Part shown: positions 42,904 to 51,756 of the stretch, in pieces
Numbering within the stretch: the first letter of the stretch is position 1
Layout: the number at the start of each line of letters is the position of its first letter
Assembly (NCBI GenBank): GCA_903857495.1
Contig: CAIOFF010000066.1
Coordinates: forward strand, 1 to 64,000
DNA from: an uncultured Holophagaceae bacterium
GTDB taxonomy: Bacteria; Acidobacteriota; Holophagae; Holophagales; Holophagaceae
Direction: 5' to 3'
DNA: 64,000 bases
Program-made: the position numbers and the translations under genes
Notes under the pieces: model-generated
What the model was told of the DNA's origin: nothing
The model's input: the letters and a program-made list of their open reading frames with translations, nothing else
Databases searched by the model: none

Positions 42904-44120
42904 TGCGCAGGCTGCCGGCGGGCGCCCTGGCGCTCCTGCTCTTCGGCGGATACGGCTGTCGCCCCCGGCAGAAGCCCGGACCGGTGCTCCCGGCGCCTGT
43001 GAGCGTGAGCCTCGTGGCGGTGGGCGACATCCTCATGCACGAGGACGTGAAGACTGCCGCCAGCCAGGATCCGGGGGGCTTTCCTGGGCTCTGGGCGGAC
43101 CTGGTGCCGCTCTTCCAGGGGGCGGACCTGGCCTTCGGCAACCTGGAGACGCCCATTGCGCCCACCACAGGGCGGCCAGGGGTGCCCTTCCAGTTCAACG
43201 CACCCGAGGCGCTGCCGGCGGCCCTCCGCGCCAGCGGGTTCACGGTGTTGGCCACGGCCAACAACCACGCCTTCGACCAGGGCGCCAAGGGCGTGCGGGA
43301 GACCCTGCAGCGCCTGCGGGCGGAGCGGCTGGTGGCCCTGGGCAGCGGCGAGGACCGGGCCCAGGCGGAGGCGACCCAGGTCCTCGAGCGCCAGGGCATC
43401 CGCGTGGCCTTCCTGGGCTTCACGGATCTCTTCAACCTGGACCTGAACCAGCGGGCCACGGAGCCCTGGGTGCGCCCCCTCGACCTCGAGCCCGCGCTGC
43501 AGGCCGTGCGCGAGGCCCGGGGCCGCGCCGAGGTGGTGGTGGTCAGCGTCCACTGGGGCAACGAATACCAGCACCTGCCCACCAAGCGGCAGCGGGACCT
43601 CGCCCGGGCGCTGGTGGGGGCGGGCTGTGACCTGCTGCTGGGTCACCATCCCCATGTCCTCCAGCCCGTGGAGGTGGTCGAGGCCGAGGGCCGGAAGGCG
43701 CTGGTGGCCTACTCCCTGGGCAACTTCATCAGCAACCAGGACCGCATGTACCGGGCGGATCACTTTCCCGTGGCCGGGGGTGACAACCGCGACGGTGCGG
43801 CCCTGCAGGTCCGCTTCGAGCGGCGGCCCGAGGGCGTGACCCTGGCCGAGGCCCGGGTGGAGCCCCTCTGGACCGAGAACAACTGGGGCTCCGGAGCGCC
43901 GCGTCGCGAGCTCCGCGTCATCCGCGTGGCCGCCGCCGAAGCCCAGATCCGGGCGGAGCTGGACCGGCTCACCGACCCCGTGGAAGGCCCCAAGACCCAC
44001 CCCGAGGCCACGGCCCGCACCCGGGCCATCCTCGTCGCCCAGGAGCGCCTCCGCACGCTCATCCTCCGCCGCCGCCGCGTCGCTGAGACCATCGGCGAGA
44101 GCTTCGTCAGCGGGAAATAG
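42903..44120 (+). CDS. CapA family (poly-gamma-glutamate capsule type) protein
   Basis: The 405-residue product has a signal peptide with a Cys at about residue 19 (GGYGC, a weak lipobox) and a CapA phosphoesterase-like domain: VAVGDILMHEDV, FGNLETPI, ATANNHAFDQG, VSVHWGNEYQ and GHHPHVLQPVE with its conserved His. CapA in Bacillus helps poly-gamma-glutamate export, but many homologues have no capsule partner, and none of capB/capC is here. It overlaps the radical SAM stop by one base. Confidence 0.88.
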   Translation: MRRLPAGALALLLFGGYGCRPRQKPGPVLPAPVSVSLVAVGDILMHEDVKTAASQDPGGFPGLWADLVPLFQGADLAFGNLETPIAPTTGRPGVPFQFNAPEALPAALRASGFTVLATANNHAFDQGAKGVRETLQRLRAERLVALGSGEDRAQAEATQVLERQGIRVAFLGFTDLFNLDLNQRATEPWVRPLDLEPALQAVREARGRAEVVVVSVHWGNEYQHLPTKRQRDLARALVGAGCDLLLGHHPHVLQPVEVVEAEGRKALVAYSLGNFISNQDRMYRADHFPVAGGDNRDGAALQVRFERRPEGVTLAEARVEPLWTENNWGSGAPRRELRVIRVAAAEAQIRAELDRLTDPVEGPKTHPEATARTRAILVAQERLRTLILRRRRVAETIGESFVSGK

Positions 44121-44130
44121 AAAAGAGCTC

Positions 44131-44216
44131 TAACCACAAAGAACACAAAGGGCGCAAAAGGGACTTGCCCACTCCACCCCTGCTTCTCTTTGTGTCCTTT
44201 GTGTTCTTTGTGGTTA
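44131..44216. repeat. AACCACAAAGAACACAAAG inverted repeat
   Basis: Left arm TAACCACAAAGAACACAAAG, right arm CTTTGTGTCCTTTGTGTTC ending in TTTGTGGTTA; 45 or so bases between. It is in the convergent gap between capA and the HD gene, next to a second element. Confidence 0.85.
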
Positions 44217-44238
44217 ATCCTTCTTTGCCTGAAAAGTT

Positions 44239-44358
44239 GAACCACGAAGAGCACCAAGACCGCGAAGGAAGACGGCAACTGCGCTCTTCTTCGTGGTCTT
44301 CTCGGCATCGGCTACGCCGATACACGAGACGAAATGAAATATTCTGTCTTCGTGGTGA
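44239..44358. repeat. Long inverted repeat with inner palindrome, opposite orientation to copy 1a
   Basis: Ends AACCACGAAG and CTTCGTGGTGA. An inner palindrome (GGCATCGGCTACGCCGATAC) is flanked by TTCTC/CGAGAC words. On the opposite strand it can be aligned along its whole length with the repeat at 8995-9116, with about 15-20 substitutions. Confidence 0.75.
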
Positions 44359-44367
44359 GCCTTCTTC

Positions 44368-44922
44368 TTAAAGCCCCAGCTCGCCGCGATGCTCGTGCAG
44401 GACGGCGATGACGCGGGCGAGGTGCTCGTCTTCGGTGCCGCCGACTTCGGCGATCAGCATGCGCAGGCCCTCGGCCACTTCGGCGCGGTCCACCCCGGCG
44501 GCGAAGGCCTTGTCCTTCAGCTTCTTCTTGACGCTCTTCGGCTCCAGCCCCTCGGTGCGGGTGGGGCGCACCAGGGCGACAGCCATGACGAAGCCAGTGA
44601 TCTCGTCCGAGGCCAGGAGGGCCTTGTCCAGCAGGCTGTCGTAGGAGACGCCCCAGTGGGTGTAGTGGGCGCTGATGGCGTGGGCCAGGGCCTCCTCGTT
44701 GCGCTCCCGCAGCCAGGCGACGATGCGCCGGGGGTGCTCCTCGGGCCAGGTGTCGTAGTCCGCGTCGTGGAGCAGACCCGCGAGGCCGAAGAGCTCGGCA
44801 TCCTGGCCGTGCCGCGCGGCGAAGTCCCGCATGACCAGCTCCACGGAGCGGGCGTGGGTCCGCAGCTTCTCAGAGGGTGTCCAGGCGCAGAGCAGCTGCC
44901 AGGCTTCATCGCGGGTGGGCAT
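44368..44922 (-). CDS. HD-domain hydrolase
   Basis: The 184-residue protein has HD-superfamily metal ligands: HARSVELVMR at 24-33, LAGLLHDADYDTWPEEH (the HD pair) and later ISAHYTHWG. It probably hydrolyses a nucleotide or phosphate ester, as in the group of small HD proteins similar to YedJ/YqeK, but the substrate is not evident. It is cytoplasmic. It follows truA by 11 bases on the same transcript and is convergent with capA. Confidence 0.85.
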   Translation of the reverse strand: MPTRDEAWQLLCAWTPSEKLRTHARSVELVMRDFAARHGQDAELFGLAGLLHDADYDTWPEEHPRRIVAWLRERNEEALAHAISAHYTHWGVSYDSLLDKALLASDEITGFVMAVALVRPTRTEGLEPKSVKKKLKDKAFAAGVDRAEVAEGLRMLIAEVGGTEDEHLARVIAVLHEHRGELGL

Positions 44923-44933
44923 GGGGGCTCCGG

Positions 44934-45764
44934 TCAGGGAATGACGAGGGTGGCGCGGGGCGGGCCGGGCTCGGGGTCCCCCTGGTAGCGAACGGTCTCC
45001 AGGAACAGGCCCGAGGCGGGCGCGGCCTTGGCTCCCCAGTAGAGGTTGGCGGCCTCGGTGGGGTTCCGCAGGTCCTCCTGGATTCGCCGCGGCTCCTCCT
45101 CGCCCAGGGCGCAGGCCACGGAGGCCCCGACCATGCGCCGCACCTGACGCCGGAAGAAGTGGGAGGCGCGGACGCGCAGCAGGATGAGGGCTCCGGCCTC
45201 GGCCACCTCACAGGTGAGGATGCGGGCGCGGCCGTCCTCCTCGGGATCCAGGTCCGCAAAGGCGGCGATGTCCTGGTCGCCCTGGAAGCTGGTCCAGGCG
45301 GCCCGGAGGCGGCCCAGGTCCAGGTTGCGCTTCACCCACCAGATCCAGGGCTTGCCGAAGGCGCTGCGGCGACGGCAGATCTGGTAGAGGTAGGTGCGGT
45401 CCGCGGCGTCGTGGCGGGCGTGGAAGCGGGGTGAGCAGGTCTGGATGTCGCGGATGGCGATGTCCTGGGGCAGGGCGCTGTCGAGCAGGCGCCGCAGCTC
45501 CGCGGGGCGGGGCGCGCCCCGGGGGTCCAGGTGCAGGTGGGCGACCTGACCCAGGGCGTGCACCCCGGCGTCGGTGCGCCCGGCGCCGCCCAGGTGCAGC
45601 AGCTGAAGGCCAGCATGCTGGAGGACATGCTCCAGGCTGCCCGCCACGGTGCGGACTCCCTCCCGGGTCTGGCGGGCGCCCTGCTTCTGCCAGCCCTGGA
45701 ACTTGCCGCCGTCATACTCGATCAGCAGCCGGTAGGCGGCCAGTGGTGCGGGTTTCACAGCCAT
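44934..45764 (-). CDS. truA: tRNA pseudouridine synthase A
   Basis: It makes pseudouridine at tRNA positions 38-40. The 276-residue product has the catalytic motif GRTDAGVHALGQ with its Asp, an N-terminal LLIEYDGGKFQGWQ, and the ASHFFRRQVRRMVG motif. Length is normal. It follows the response regulator by two bases. Confidence 0.93.
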   Translation of the reverse strand: MAVKPAPLAAYRLLIEYDGGKFQGWQKQGARQTREGVRTVAGSLEHVLQHAGLQLLHLGGAGRTDAGVHALGQVAHLHLDPRGAPRPAELRRLLDSALPQDIAIRDIQTCSPRFHARHDAADRTYLYQICRRRSAFGKPWIWWVKRNLDLGRLRAAWTSFQGDQDIAAFADLDPEEDGRARILTCEVAEAGALILLRVRASHFFRRQVRRMVGASVACALGEEEPRRIQEDLRNPTEAANLYWGAKAAPASGLFLETVRYQGDPEPGPPRATLVIP

Positions 45765-45766
45765 GC

Positions 45767-46165
45767 TCAGCCCTTGACCACGGCCTGGACGGCCTCGATC
45801 AGGTGGGCAGGGTCATGGATGGGCTTGGCGAGGTAGCCCTCGGCGCCGGTCATCTCCAGGTACTTCTCGCGGTCGCCGAACATGGCGTGCGCCGTGGCCA
45901 GCAGCACGGGAATCCCCTGGGTCGCGGGGTCCTTCTTCAGCAGCTGGGTGATGAAGATGCCGTCCACCTTCTGCCCCTCGAAGCTGGAGCGGGAGAGGCT
46001 GACGTCCATGATGATCGCCGCGAGGTCGCCCTCCCGGGCCAGGCGCAGGATCTCGTCGACCTCTTCGGACACGACGACGTCATACCCGCCCTTCTTGACG
46101 AGCACGGTCTTGATGAACTTCACATTGATGGGGTCGTCCTCCACGAGGAGGATCCGGTTGGACAT
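45767..46165 (-). CDS. Single-domain response regulator
   Basis: The 132-residue protein is only a receiver domain: LVEDDPINVKF with the acidic pair, IMDVSLS with the phosphorylation Asp (about residue 56), LLATAHAM with the conserved Thr/Ala position, and LAKPIHD with the Lys. There is no output domain; it may act in the way of Spo0F/CheY, or partner the neighbouring gene products. It follows the PHP gene by 86 bases and ends two bases before truA. Confidence 0.92.
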   Translation of the reverse strand: MSNRILLVEDDPINVKFIKTVLVKKGGYDVVVSEEVDEILRLAREGDLAAIIMDVSLSRSSFEGQKVDGIFITQLLKKDPATQGIPVLLATAHAMFGDREKYLEMTGAEGYLAKPIHDPAHLIEAVQAVVKG

Positions 46166-46251
46166 GAAGACCTCTGGAGTCTCAGCCTAGCGGCACTCTC
46201 GGTGCGCTCCAAGCACCATGCGCTGTTTTCAGGAAGGGAAGGGACCTGGTC

Positions 46252-47103
46252 CTAGTGATAGCTGCCCAGCCGCCGCCGGTCCTCGAGCTTCTCGAGCAGG
46301 TCATCGGGTACCTGCAGGCCGCCACGGCCCCGGCCCAGGCGCAGCCCGGGCTTGTTGCCGCCGTGGTAGTCGCTGCCGCCGGTGGCGACCATGCCCAGGC
46401 GGCCCGCCAGCCGCAGAAAATACTTCTGCTCGGAGGCGCGGTATTCGCCGTAGTAGGCCTCGAGCCCCTCGAGCCCCTCCCGCTGGAGGTCGCCCATGGC
46501 GTCATCCCAGCGGAAGCGGCCGCCGTCGAAGCGCCCGGGGTGGGCCACCACCGGCACGCCGCCGGCCTCGCGGATCCAGCGGGCCGCCTCGTAGGGCGTC
46601 AGCTCCTGGCGGGGCACGAAGCCCGGGCAGTCATCGCCGATGAGGCGCTCGAAGGCCTCGGGCGGCCGGCGCACGTAGCCGCGCCGGGCCAGGGCCTTGG
46701 CGAAGTGGACCCGGGAGAGCAGGGGGGAGTCGGCCTGGGCCTGGACCTCCTCGCGGGTGATCGGATAGCCCAGCTCCGCGAGCCGAATGAGCATGCGGTC
46801 GTTCCGATCCTCCCGGCGCCCGCGCAGCTCCACCAGGCGGGCCTGGAAGGCGGCGTCGTCAGGGTTCACAAGGAGGCCCAGCACGTGCAGGGACTGCCCC
46901 AGGAACATGCAGCTCAGCTCGGTGCCCACCAGCAGCCGCACCTTGACCTGGCTCTGCATGGCCAGGAAGCCGGGAATGCCGCCCAGGGTGTCGTGGTCCG
47001 TGAGGCACAGGGCCGTCAGCTGGGCTTCCTCGGCAAGCAGGGCCAGCCCCTCGGACGTGTCGGTGCCGTCGGAGTGGAGGGTGTGGCAGTGCAGGTCAAT
47101 CAC
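46252..47103 (-). CDS. PHP-domain phosphoesterase
   Basis: The 283-residue protein begins with IDLHCHTLHSDGTD, the first PHP metal motif, followed by CLTDHDTLGG and later VVAHPGRF and GGSDYHGGNKPG. These give a trinuclear metal site for phosphoesterase action, as in YciV (RNase AM) and related TrpH enzymes; a role in RNA 5'-end or nucleotide turnover is likely for this subgroup. It is seven bases downstream of the FlhB-like gene. Confidence 0.9.
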   Translation of the reverse strand: MIDLHCHTLHSDGTDTSEGLALLAEEAQLTALCLTDHDTLGGIPGFLAMQSQVKVRLLVGTELSCMFLGQSLHVLGLLVNPDDAAFQARLVELRGRREDRNDRMLIRLAELGYPITREEVQAQADSPLLSRVHFAKALARRGYVRRPPEAFERLIGDDCPGFVPRQELTPYEAARWIREAGGVPVVAHPGRFDGGRFRWDDAMGDLQREGLEGLEAYYGEYRASEQKYFLRLAGRLGMVATGGSDYHGGNKPGLRLGRGRGGLQVPDDLLEKLEDRRRLGSYH

Positions 47104-47110
47104 GGGGCGC

Positions 47111-47410
47111 TCAGACGGGAGGCGGGAGCAGGTTCTTGTTCATGCGGTAGAGGGCGGCCAGCAGGGTTGCCACGGCCTGGAAGAGCTCCGGGGGGATCAG
47201 GCGATCCACATCCAGAGGGTCCAGGGCAGCCAGCAGGTCCGGATCTTTCGTGACCGTCACGCCATGCTGCCGGGCCAGGTCCAGGATGCGCTCGGCGAGG
47301 AGGCCCTGGCCCTTGGCCACCAGCCGGGGGGCGGCGTCCTGGAAGGGCGCCTCCGGCCGGTACCGCAGGGCGGCAGCGCGGGGACGGGAAGTAGCGGGGG
47401 GGCGGGCCAT
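47111..47410 (-). CDS. Solitary FlhB/EscU C-terminal-domain-like protein
   Basis: The 99-residue protein resembles the cytoplasmic C-terminal domain of the flagellar export switch FlhB: AALRYRPE, PRLVAKGQGLLAERILDLARQHGV and the IPPELFQAVATLLAALYRMN end. The NPTH autocleavage site is not present. No membrane part exists. Stand-alone FhlB-like proteins occur in many bacteria and could influence flagellar hook-length switching or another export gate. No flagellar gene is nearby. It lies between the GT2 and PHP genes on one strand. Confidence 0.8.
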   Translation of the reverse strand: MARPPATSRPRAAALRYRPEAPFQDAAPRLVAKGQGLLAERILDLARQHGVTVTKDPDLLAALDPLDVDRLIPPELFQAVATLLAALYRMNKNLLPPPV

Positions 47411-47432
47411 GGGCCCTTATCGACCGGAGTCC

Positions 47433-48956
47433 CTACTGGACGAAGTTCGCGGCGCTCTGGGCGTCGTCGTTGGGCTCGTCCATGGCCAGGCGCCGGAACA
47501 GCTTCACATCGACGAGGGACAGGACGCTCATGTAGGAGAAGCCGCTGAAGAACAGCCAGAGGAAGGGAACCGAGGCCCACTTGCGGATGTAGACCGCCAC
47601 CAGGAGGGCGCCGAAGTAGTAGAGGGCGAAGCCGAGCTCCAGGAAGGTCATCAGGCTCTTGGGCACCTTGTAGGCCCGCTTGGAGGCGGAGTTGCCCTTG
47701 GCGTCCACGCCGTACTTCGGGGTGCGCTTGAACTCCTTGTCATCGGTGAAGAAGCCTTCCAGCACGGCCTTGGCCTGGTTGAGGGCCAGCCCGATGCCGA
47801 GGCCCATGAGGCCGGGGATGTACTTCAGGCGCTTGGTCCAGCCGGTGTTGTCCGTGAGTTCCTTCTGGGACAGCCCGAAGTAGAGGCCCACGCTGACCGC
47901 ATTGAGCAGGAAGAAGGGGCCGTCTGTCATCAGCAGCACGGGCACGGGCGTGCCGGCGCGGAAGATCATGGCGGGCACCATGATGATGGAGAGGACCACC
48001 ATCAGCATGTAGTTGCAGTTGGCCGTGAGGTGGAACCAGCACTCCATCTTGGTGTGCAGGCTTTCGTTGGACTTCCAGATGGTGGTCATCAGCTTGCGGA
48101 TGACCTGGGCATTGCCCTTGGCCCAGCGGTGCTGCTGGCTCTTAAAGGCGTTGACCTCCACGGGCAGCTCGGCGGGGACCACGAGGTCCTTCAGGTAGAC
48201 GCCGCTCCAGCCCTTGAGCTGGGCGCGGTAGGACAGATCCGCATCCTCGGTGATGGTGTCGTGCTCCCAGCCCCCGGCATCGGCGATGGCGGCCACGCGC
48301 CACATGCCGGCGGTGCCGCTGAAGTTGAAGAAGGCCTTGGAGCGGTTGCGGGCGGTGTGTTCAAAAACGAAGTGGCCGTCGAGCAGGATGGCCTGCACCT
48401 GGGTCAGGAGGGAGAACTCACGGTTGAGGTGGGCCCAGCAGCCCTGCACAAAGGCCACCTTCTTGTCGGCGAAGTGGGGCACAGCCTTGCGGAGGAAGTC
48501 CTCCGTGGGCAGGAAGTCGGCGTCGAACATGGCCACCAGCTCGCCCTTGGCGACCTTGAGGCCTTCGGAGAGGGCGCCGGCCTTGAAGCCCGTGCGGTCC
48601 GTCCGGTGCAGGTAGTGGATGTCGAAGCCCAGGGCCTTGTAGCGGTCCACGACGGCGCTGGCCACCTTGACGGTCTCGTCCGTGGAGTCGTCCAGCACCT
48701 GGATCTCGAGCTTCTCCTTGGGCCAGTCCATCTTCACGACGTAGTCCATGAGCCGCTCGATGACGTTCATCTCGTTGAACACCGCGAGCTGCACCGTGAC
48801 CATCGGCAGGTAGTTCGCGTCGCCCTGGGGCTGCGGAACCTCCTTCTTGTGGCGATAGTAGAGCACCAGGATCCAGAGGCGGTGAGCCCCGTAGATGCTC
48901 AGGATGCTGAGCAGGACGAAGTAGGTGGTGAGCACGCCGGTTCGGACGAGTTCCAT
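47433..48956 (-). CDS. Family 2 glycosyltransferase (cellulose/mannan-synthase-like)
   Basis: The 507-residue membrane enzyme (ATG 48956; upstream GTG/TTG starts are less likely) has an N-terminal membrane segment, a GT-A domain with the motifs AVFNEMNVI, DDSTDET, FDADFLP (DXD), TEDADLSYRAQLKGW and the processive motif QQHRW, then four or more C-terminal membrane segments. This is the CslA/beta-mannan or glucosyltransferase-like type that polymerises sugars across the membrane. The product is unknown. It is divergent from the PEGA kinase over about 125 bases. Confidence 0.9.
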   Translation of the reverse strand: MELVRTGVLTTYFVLLSILSIYGAHRLWILVLYYRHKKEVPQPQGDANYLPMVTVQLAVFNEMNVIERLMDYVVKMDWPKEKLEIQVLDDSTDETVKVASAVVDRYKALGFDIHYLHRTDRTGFKAGALSEGLKVAKGELVAMFDADFLPTEDFLRKAVPHFADKKVAFVQGCWAHLNREFSLLTQVQAILLDGHFVFEHTARNRSKAFFNFSGTAGMWRVAAIADAGGWEHDTITEDADLSYRAQLKGWSGVYLKDLVVPAELPVEVNAFKSQQHRWAKGNAQVIRKLMTTIWKSNESLHTKMECWFHLTANCNYMLMVVLSIIMVPAMIFRAGTPVPVLLMTDGPFFLLNAVSVGLYFGLSQKELTDNTGWTKRLKYIPGLMGLGIGLALNQAKAVLEGFFTDDKEFKRTPKYGVDAKGNSASKRAYKVPKSLMTFLELGFALYYFGALLVAVYIRKWASVPFLWLFFSGFSYMSVLSLVDVKLFRRLAMDEPNDDAQSAANFVQ

Positions 48957-49082
48957 CACTGAATTAACCCCCAAGGTCCCCGCCTTAGGGACAGCTTTAT
49001 TGTGCCACGGGTCATAGGAAAATCCAGGAAATTCCTAACATTCCGGCGCATCATGTCCGATGCCATCCAGTAGGATTGCACC

Positions 49083-50990
49083 ATGGCCGACCCAGACATC
49101 CCCAACTACCCCAAAATGATCGGGCGCTACCAGGTCCAGCGTCTGCTGGGGTCTGGAGCCATGGGCAGCGTGGTGCTGGCCGAGGACCCCCGGATCAAGC
49201 GGAAGGTGGCCATCAAGCTCATCAAGCAGGATGCCGTGCGGACCCAGGCGGATCAGCACGAATACCTCATGCGGTTCCAGCGGGAAGCGGAGGTGTCGGG
49301 CCTGCTCAACCATCCCGGGATCGTGGCCATCTACGACGTGGGCGAGGAGGAGGGCTACGGCCCGTTCCTGGCCATGGAGTTCGTGCCCGGCAAGCCCCTG
49401 GACGGCATCATCCGGAGCGGCCCAGAGCTCAGCCTCAAGGAGAAGCTCCGGATCGCGGGGGGCCTGGCGGACGCCCTGGACCACGCCCACGCCAAGGGCA
49501 TCGTCCACCGGGACGTGAAGCCGGGCAACGTCATGGTGGGCGAGGACGGCCGCCCCAAGCTCATGGACTTCGGCATCGCCAAGCGCGAGGATGCCAGCCT
49601 GACCCAGACCGGCACCTTCCTGGGCACGCCGAGCTATGCCAGCCCCGAGCAGATCCGCGAGGGCATCGTGGACAGCCGCTCGGACATCTTCAGCTTCGGC
49701 GTGCTGGTCTTCGAGCTCATGAGCGGCCAGTCGCCCTTCCCGGGCACTTCCATCAACACCATCCTCTACCGCATCGTCAACGACCCGCCGGTGGACCTCC
49801 AGCCGCCGGTCATGGGCATCCTGCCCGAGGGCTGGCGCCGGGTGTTCGAGAAGGTGCTGGCCAAGCGGCCCGAGGACCGTCACCCCACCTGCACCGCCTT
49901 CATGCGGGACCTGCTGAATGCCGTGGTGGAGCTGGGCAAGGAGGATCGGCGGGAGGTGATGGGCATCCTGCACCTGAACGGCGAGGCACCGATCCCGGAG
50001 ATCGTCTCCACCTCCTTCGACGAGACCGTGGTGGTGCCTGCGACCTCACGCCGGAAGTTGGGCTGGCCCTGGATCGCGGCCCTCGCCCTGGTCCTGGCGG
50101 TCGGCGGCGGCTGGTTCATCTTCTCGGGGAAGAAGGGCACGCGCCTCCAGCTCGAGTCCATCCCCACCGGAGCCAAGGTCTTCATGAACGACCTGAAGGC
50201 GGAGGTGGGCCACACGCCCCTGAGCCAGCCCCTGAGTCCGGGCGACAGGCTGCGGATCGAGCTCAAGGGGCACCAGCCTCTCAGCTACGAGTTCAAGCCG
50301 GGCGAGGTCCCGCCTGCCTTCAAGCTCCAGCCCATCATCTCCGAGGAGCTGGTGGACTCGCTGCCCCAGGGTGCCACCGTGGTGCTGGACGAGAAGCTCC
50401 TGGTGGGCACTACCCCCCTGAAGGTGACCTGGAACCAGGGTCAGCCGCACCGCCTGACGCTGACCAAGGCGAGACAGGGCTTCGCCTCGGACTTCAAGCC
50501 GGGCGAGGTGCCGGGAGGCCGGGTCTTCGACCTGAAGGACGCCACCACCGCCGAGACCCGGCAGGAACCGTCCCTGGATCCCACGGCCCCGGGATCCCTC
50601 AAGCTGGCTGGCGGCTTCGCCGTGCGGGTGAAGGCCGATGGCAAGGACCTGGGGGAGCTCAGCCCCGGCGCCAGGCTGCCGCTCCCGCCCGGCCACCACA
50701 AGCTGGAGCTGACCAGCGGCCGCCACTTCTACAAGGACAGCCGGACCGTCTCGATCATCGCCGGGCAGACCGCCACCCTCACGGTGCCGGAGCTGGCCAC
50801 GGTCACCGTGGAGACCTTCCCGGGCACCGGCAAGGTGTCGGTGGACGGCCAGGACGCCGGCATCGAGAGCGATGGCAGCAGCATCCAGGTCGCCCTCGGG
50901 CGGCATACCATTACCGTCCGCAGCCCCAAAGGAAGCAAATTCGAGACTTTGGACCTGACCGGCGACAAAAACCTGCGGATCCCGCTCTGA
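49083..50990 (+). CDS. Ser/Thr protein kinase with PEGA domains
   Basis: The 635-residue protein has a full N-terminal Hanks kinase: glycine loop GSGAMGSV, VAIKLIK with the ATP Lys, HRDVKPGN and DFG, with the SPEQI motif. A single membrane segment is near residue 322-340 (WIAALALVLAVGGGWFIF). The extracytoplasmic part has about four PEGA-like repeats with a recurring FKPGEVP motif (twice). PEGA domains bind surface carbohydrates or pseudomurein and may sense the cell wall. AGGATTGCACC gives a ribosome binding site. Probably regulates envelope synthesis. It is divergent from the glycosyltransferase. Confidence 0.93.
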   Translation: MADPDIPNYPKMIGRYQVQRLLGSGAMGSVVLAEDPRIKRKVAIKLIKQDAVRTQADQHEYLMRFQREAEVSGLLNHPGIVAIYDVGEEEGYGPFLAMEFVPGKPLDGIIRSGPELSLKEKLRIAGGLADALDHAHAKGIVHRDVKPGNVMVGEDGRPKLMDFGIAKREDASLTQTGTFLGTPSYASPEQIREGIVDSRSDIFSFGVLVFELMSGQSPFPGTSINTILYRIVNDPPVDLQPPVMGILPEGWRRVFEKVLAKRPEDRHPTCTAFMRDLLNAVVELGKEDRREVMGILHLNGEAPIPEIVSTSFDETVVVPATSRRKLGWPWIAALALVLAVGGGWFIFSGKKGTRLQLESIPTGAKVFMNDLKAEVGHTPLSQPLSPGDRLRIELKGHQPLSYEFKPGEVPPAFKLQPIISEELVDSLPQGATVVLDEKLLVGTTPLKVTWNQGQPHRLTLTKARQGFASDFKPGEVPGGRVFDLKDATTAETRQEPSLDPTAPGSLKLAGGFAVRVKADGKDLGELSPGARLPLPPGHHKLELTSGRHFYKDSRTVSIIAGQTATLTVPELATVTVETFPGTGKVSVDGQDAGIESDGSSIQVALGRHTITVRSPKGSKFETLDLTGDKNLRIPL

Positions 50991-51075
50991 GTCGCCCGCC
51001 TTGGGGCTCGGAGTAGAATCAGGGCAGACGCAACCTTTCACCCCAGCCGGGGTCTAGGTTGATGGAGGTGCCCCC

Positions 51076-51684
51076 ATGAAACCCCTGAAGCAGGCGCTTG
51101 CGGTGTTGGCGATTCTGGTGGGCGGTGGTCTGGCCTTGGCCGCCCAGCAGTCTGAGCGTGTCCCGCCGCCGTCCGAGAACCGGGAGCCGGCCGATGCCCG
51201 CCCACCCGCGCCAGCCCCCAAGGACCCGCCCCCGCCACCCCCGGCGGTGCGGCCCGATCCCCCTGCGCCGGCGCCCCAGCCCGTCCCTGAGAAGCGGGAA
51301 GCGGGCGGCCAGTGGGTCTATACCGACCAGTACGGCTGGGTCTGGATGCCCTATGGCGACACCTACACCCACACCCCCCCCGATGGTGGAACCCCCAGCA
51401 TGTATGTCTACTACCCCGAGTCCGGCTGGTGCTGGGTGATCGCGCCCTGGCTCTGGGGCTGGGGACCCCGGCCCTACTTCGGGATCTTCGGTCCTCGCTA
51501 TTACGGCTGGTGGGGCATCGGCCTGGGGCACTGGTATGGCTTCACCGGCCACTACGGCAGACCGGGCTGGATGGTCCGGGGCTATTGGGGTGGCGGCCGG
51601 TGGAACGGTGTCACACACTACGGTGCCGGTGGCCACCCCGGCCCCCGCGGGGGTCGCAGCCTGAGTCCCGGCTGGCGGCGCTGA
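51076..51684 (+). CDS. Secreted Pro-rich, Trp/Tyr/Gly-rich protein
   Basis: The 202-residue product has a signal peptide (to about residue 24, AAQQ), a Pro-rich segment (residues 30-75), then a domain dense in Trp, Tyr and Gly (QWVYTDQYGWVWMPYGDTY, YPESGWCWVIAPW). The C-terminus is Gly/Arg-rich. YGxxWMPYG-type proteins are known as secreted or lipid-attached proteins of unknown function in several phyla. A low-complexity, aromatic extracellular protein is likely. A nested inverted repeat (51032-51060) precedes it. Confidence 0.75.
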   Translation: MKPLKQALAVLAILVGGGLALAAQQSERVPPPSENREPADARPPAPAPKDPPPPPPAVRPDPPAPAPQPVPEKREAGGQWVYTDQYGWVWMPYGDTYTHTPPDGGTPSMYVYYPESGWCWVIAPWLWGWGPRPYFGIFGPRYYGWWGIGLGHWYGFTGHYGRPGWMVRGYWGGGRWNGVTHYGAGGHPGPRGGRSLSPGWRR

Positions 51685-51756
51685 TCTGAGAAGCTGAGTG
51701 CCAACTGCGGCAGGGTGATCCTGCCCGCAGCGTTGTTTCCAAGCCTCGGGGCCCCC

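Noticed and set aside
51032-51060. Nested inverted repeat (AACC...ACCCC AGCC GGGGT...GGTT) before the secreted Pro-rich protein
   Set aside because: The stems are only four to five bp and no T-tract follows; not enough for a terminator call.
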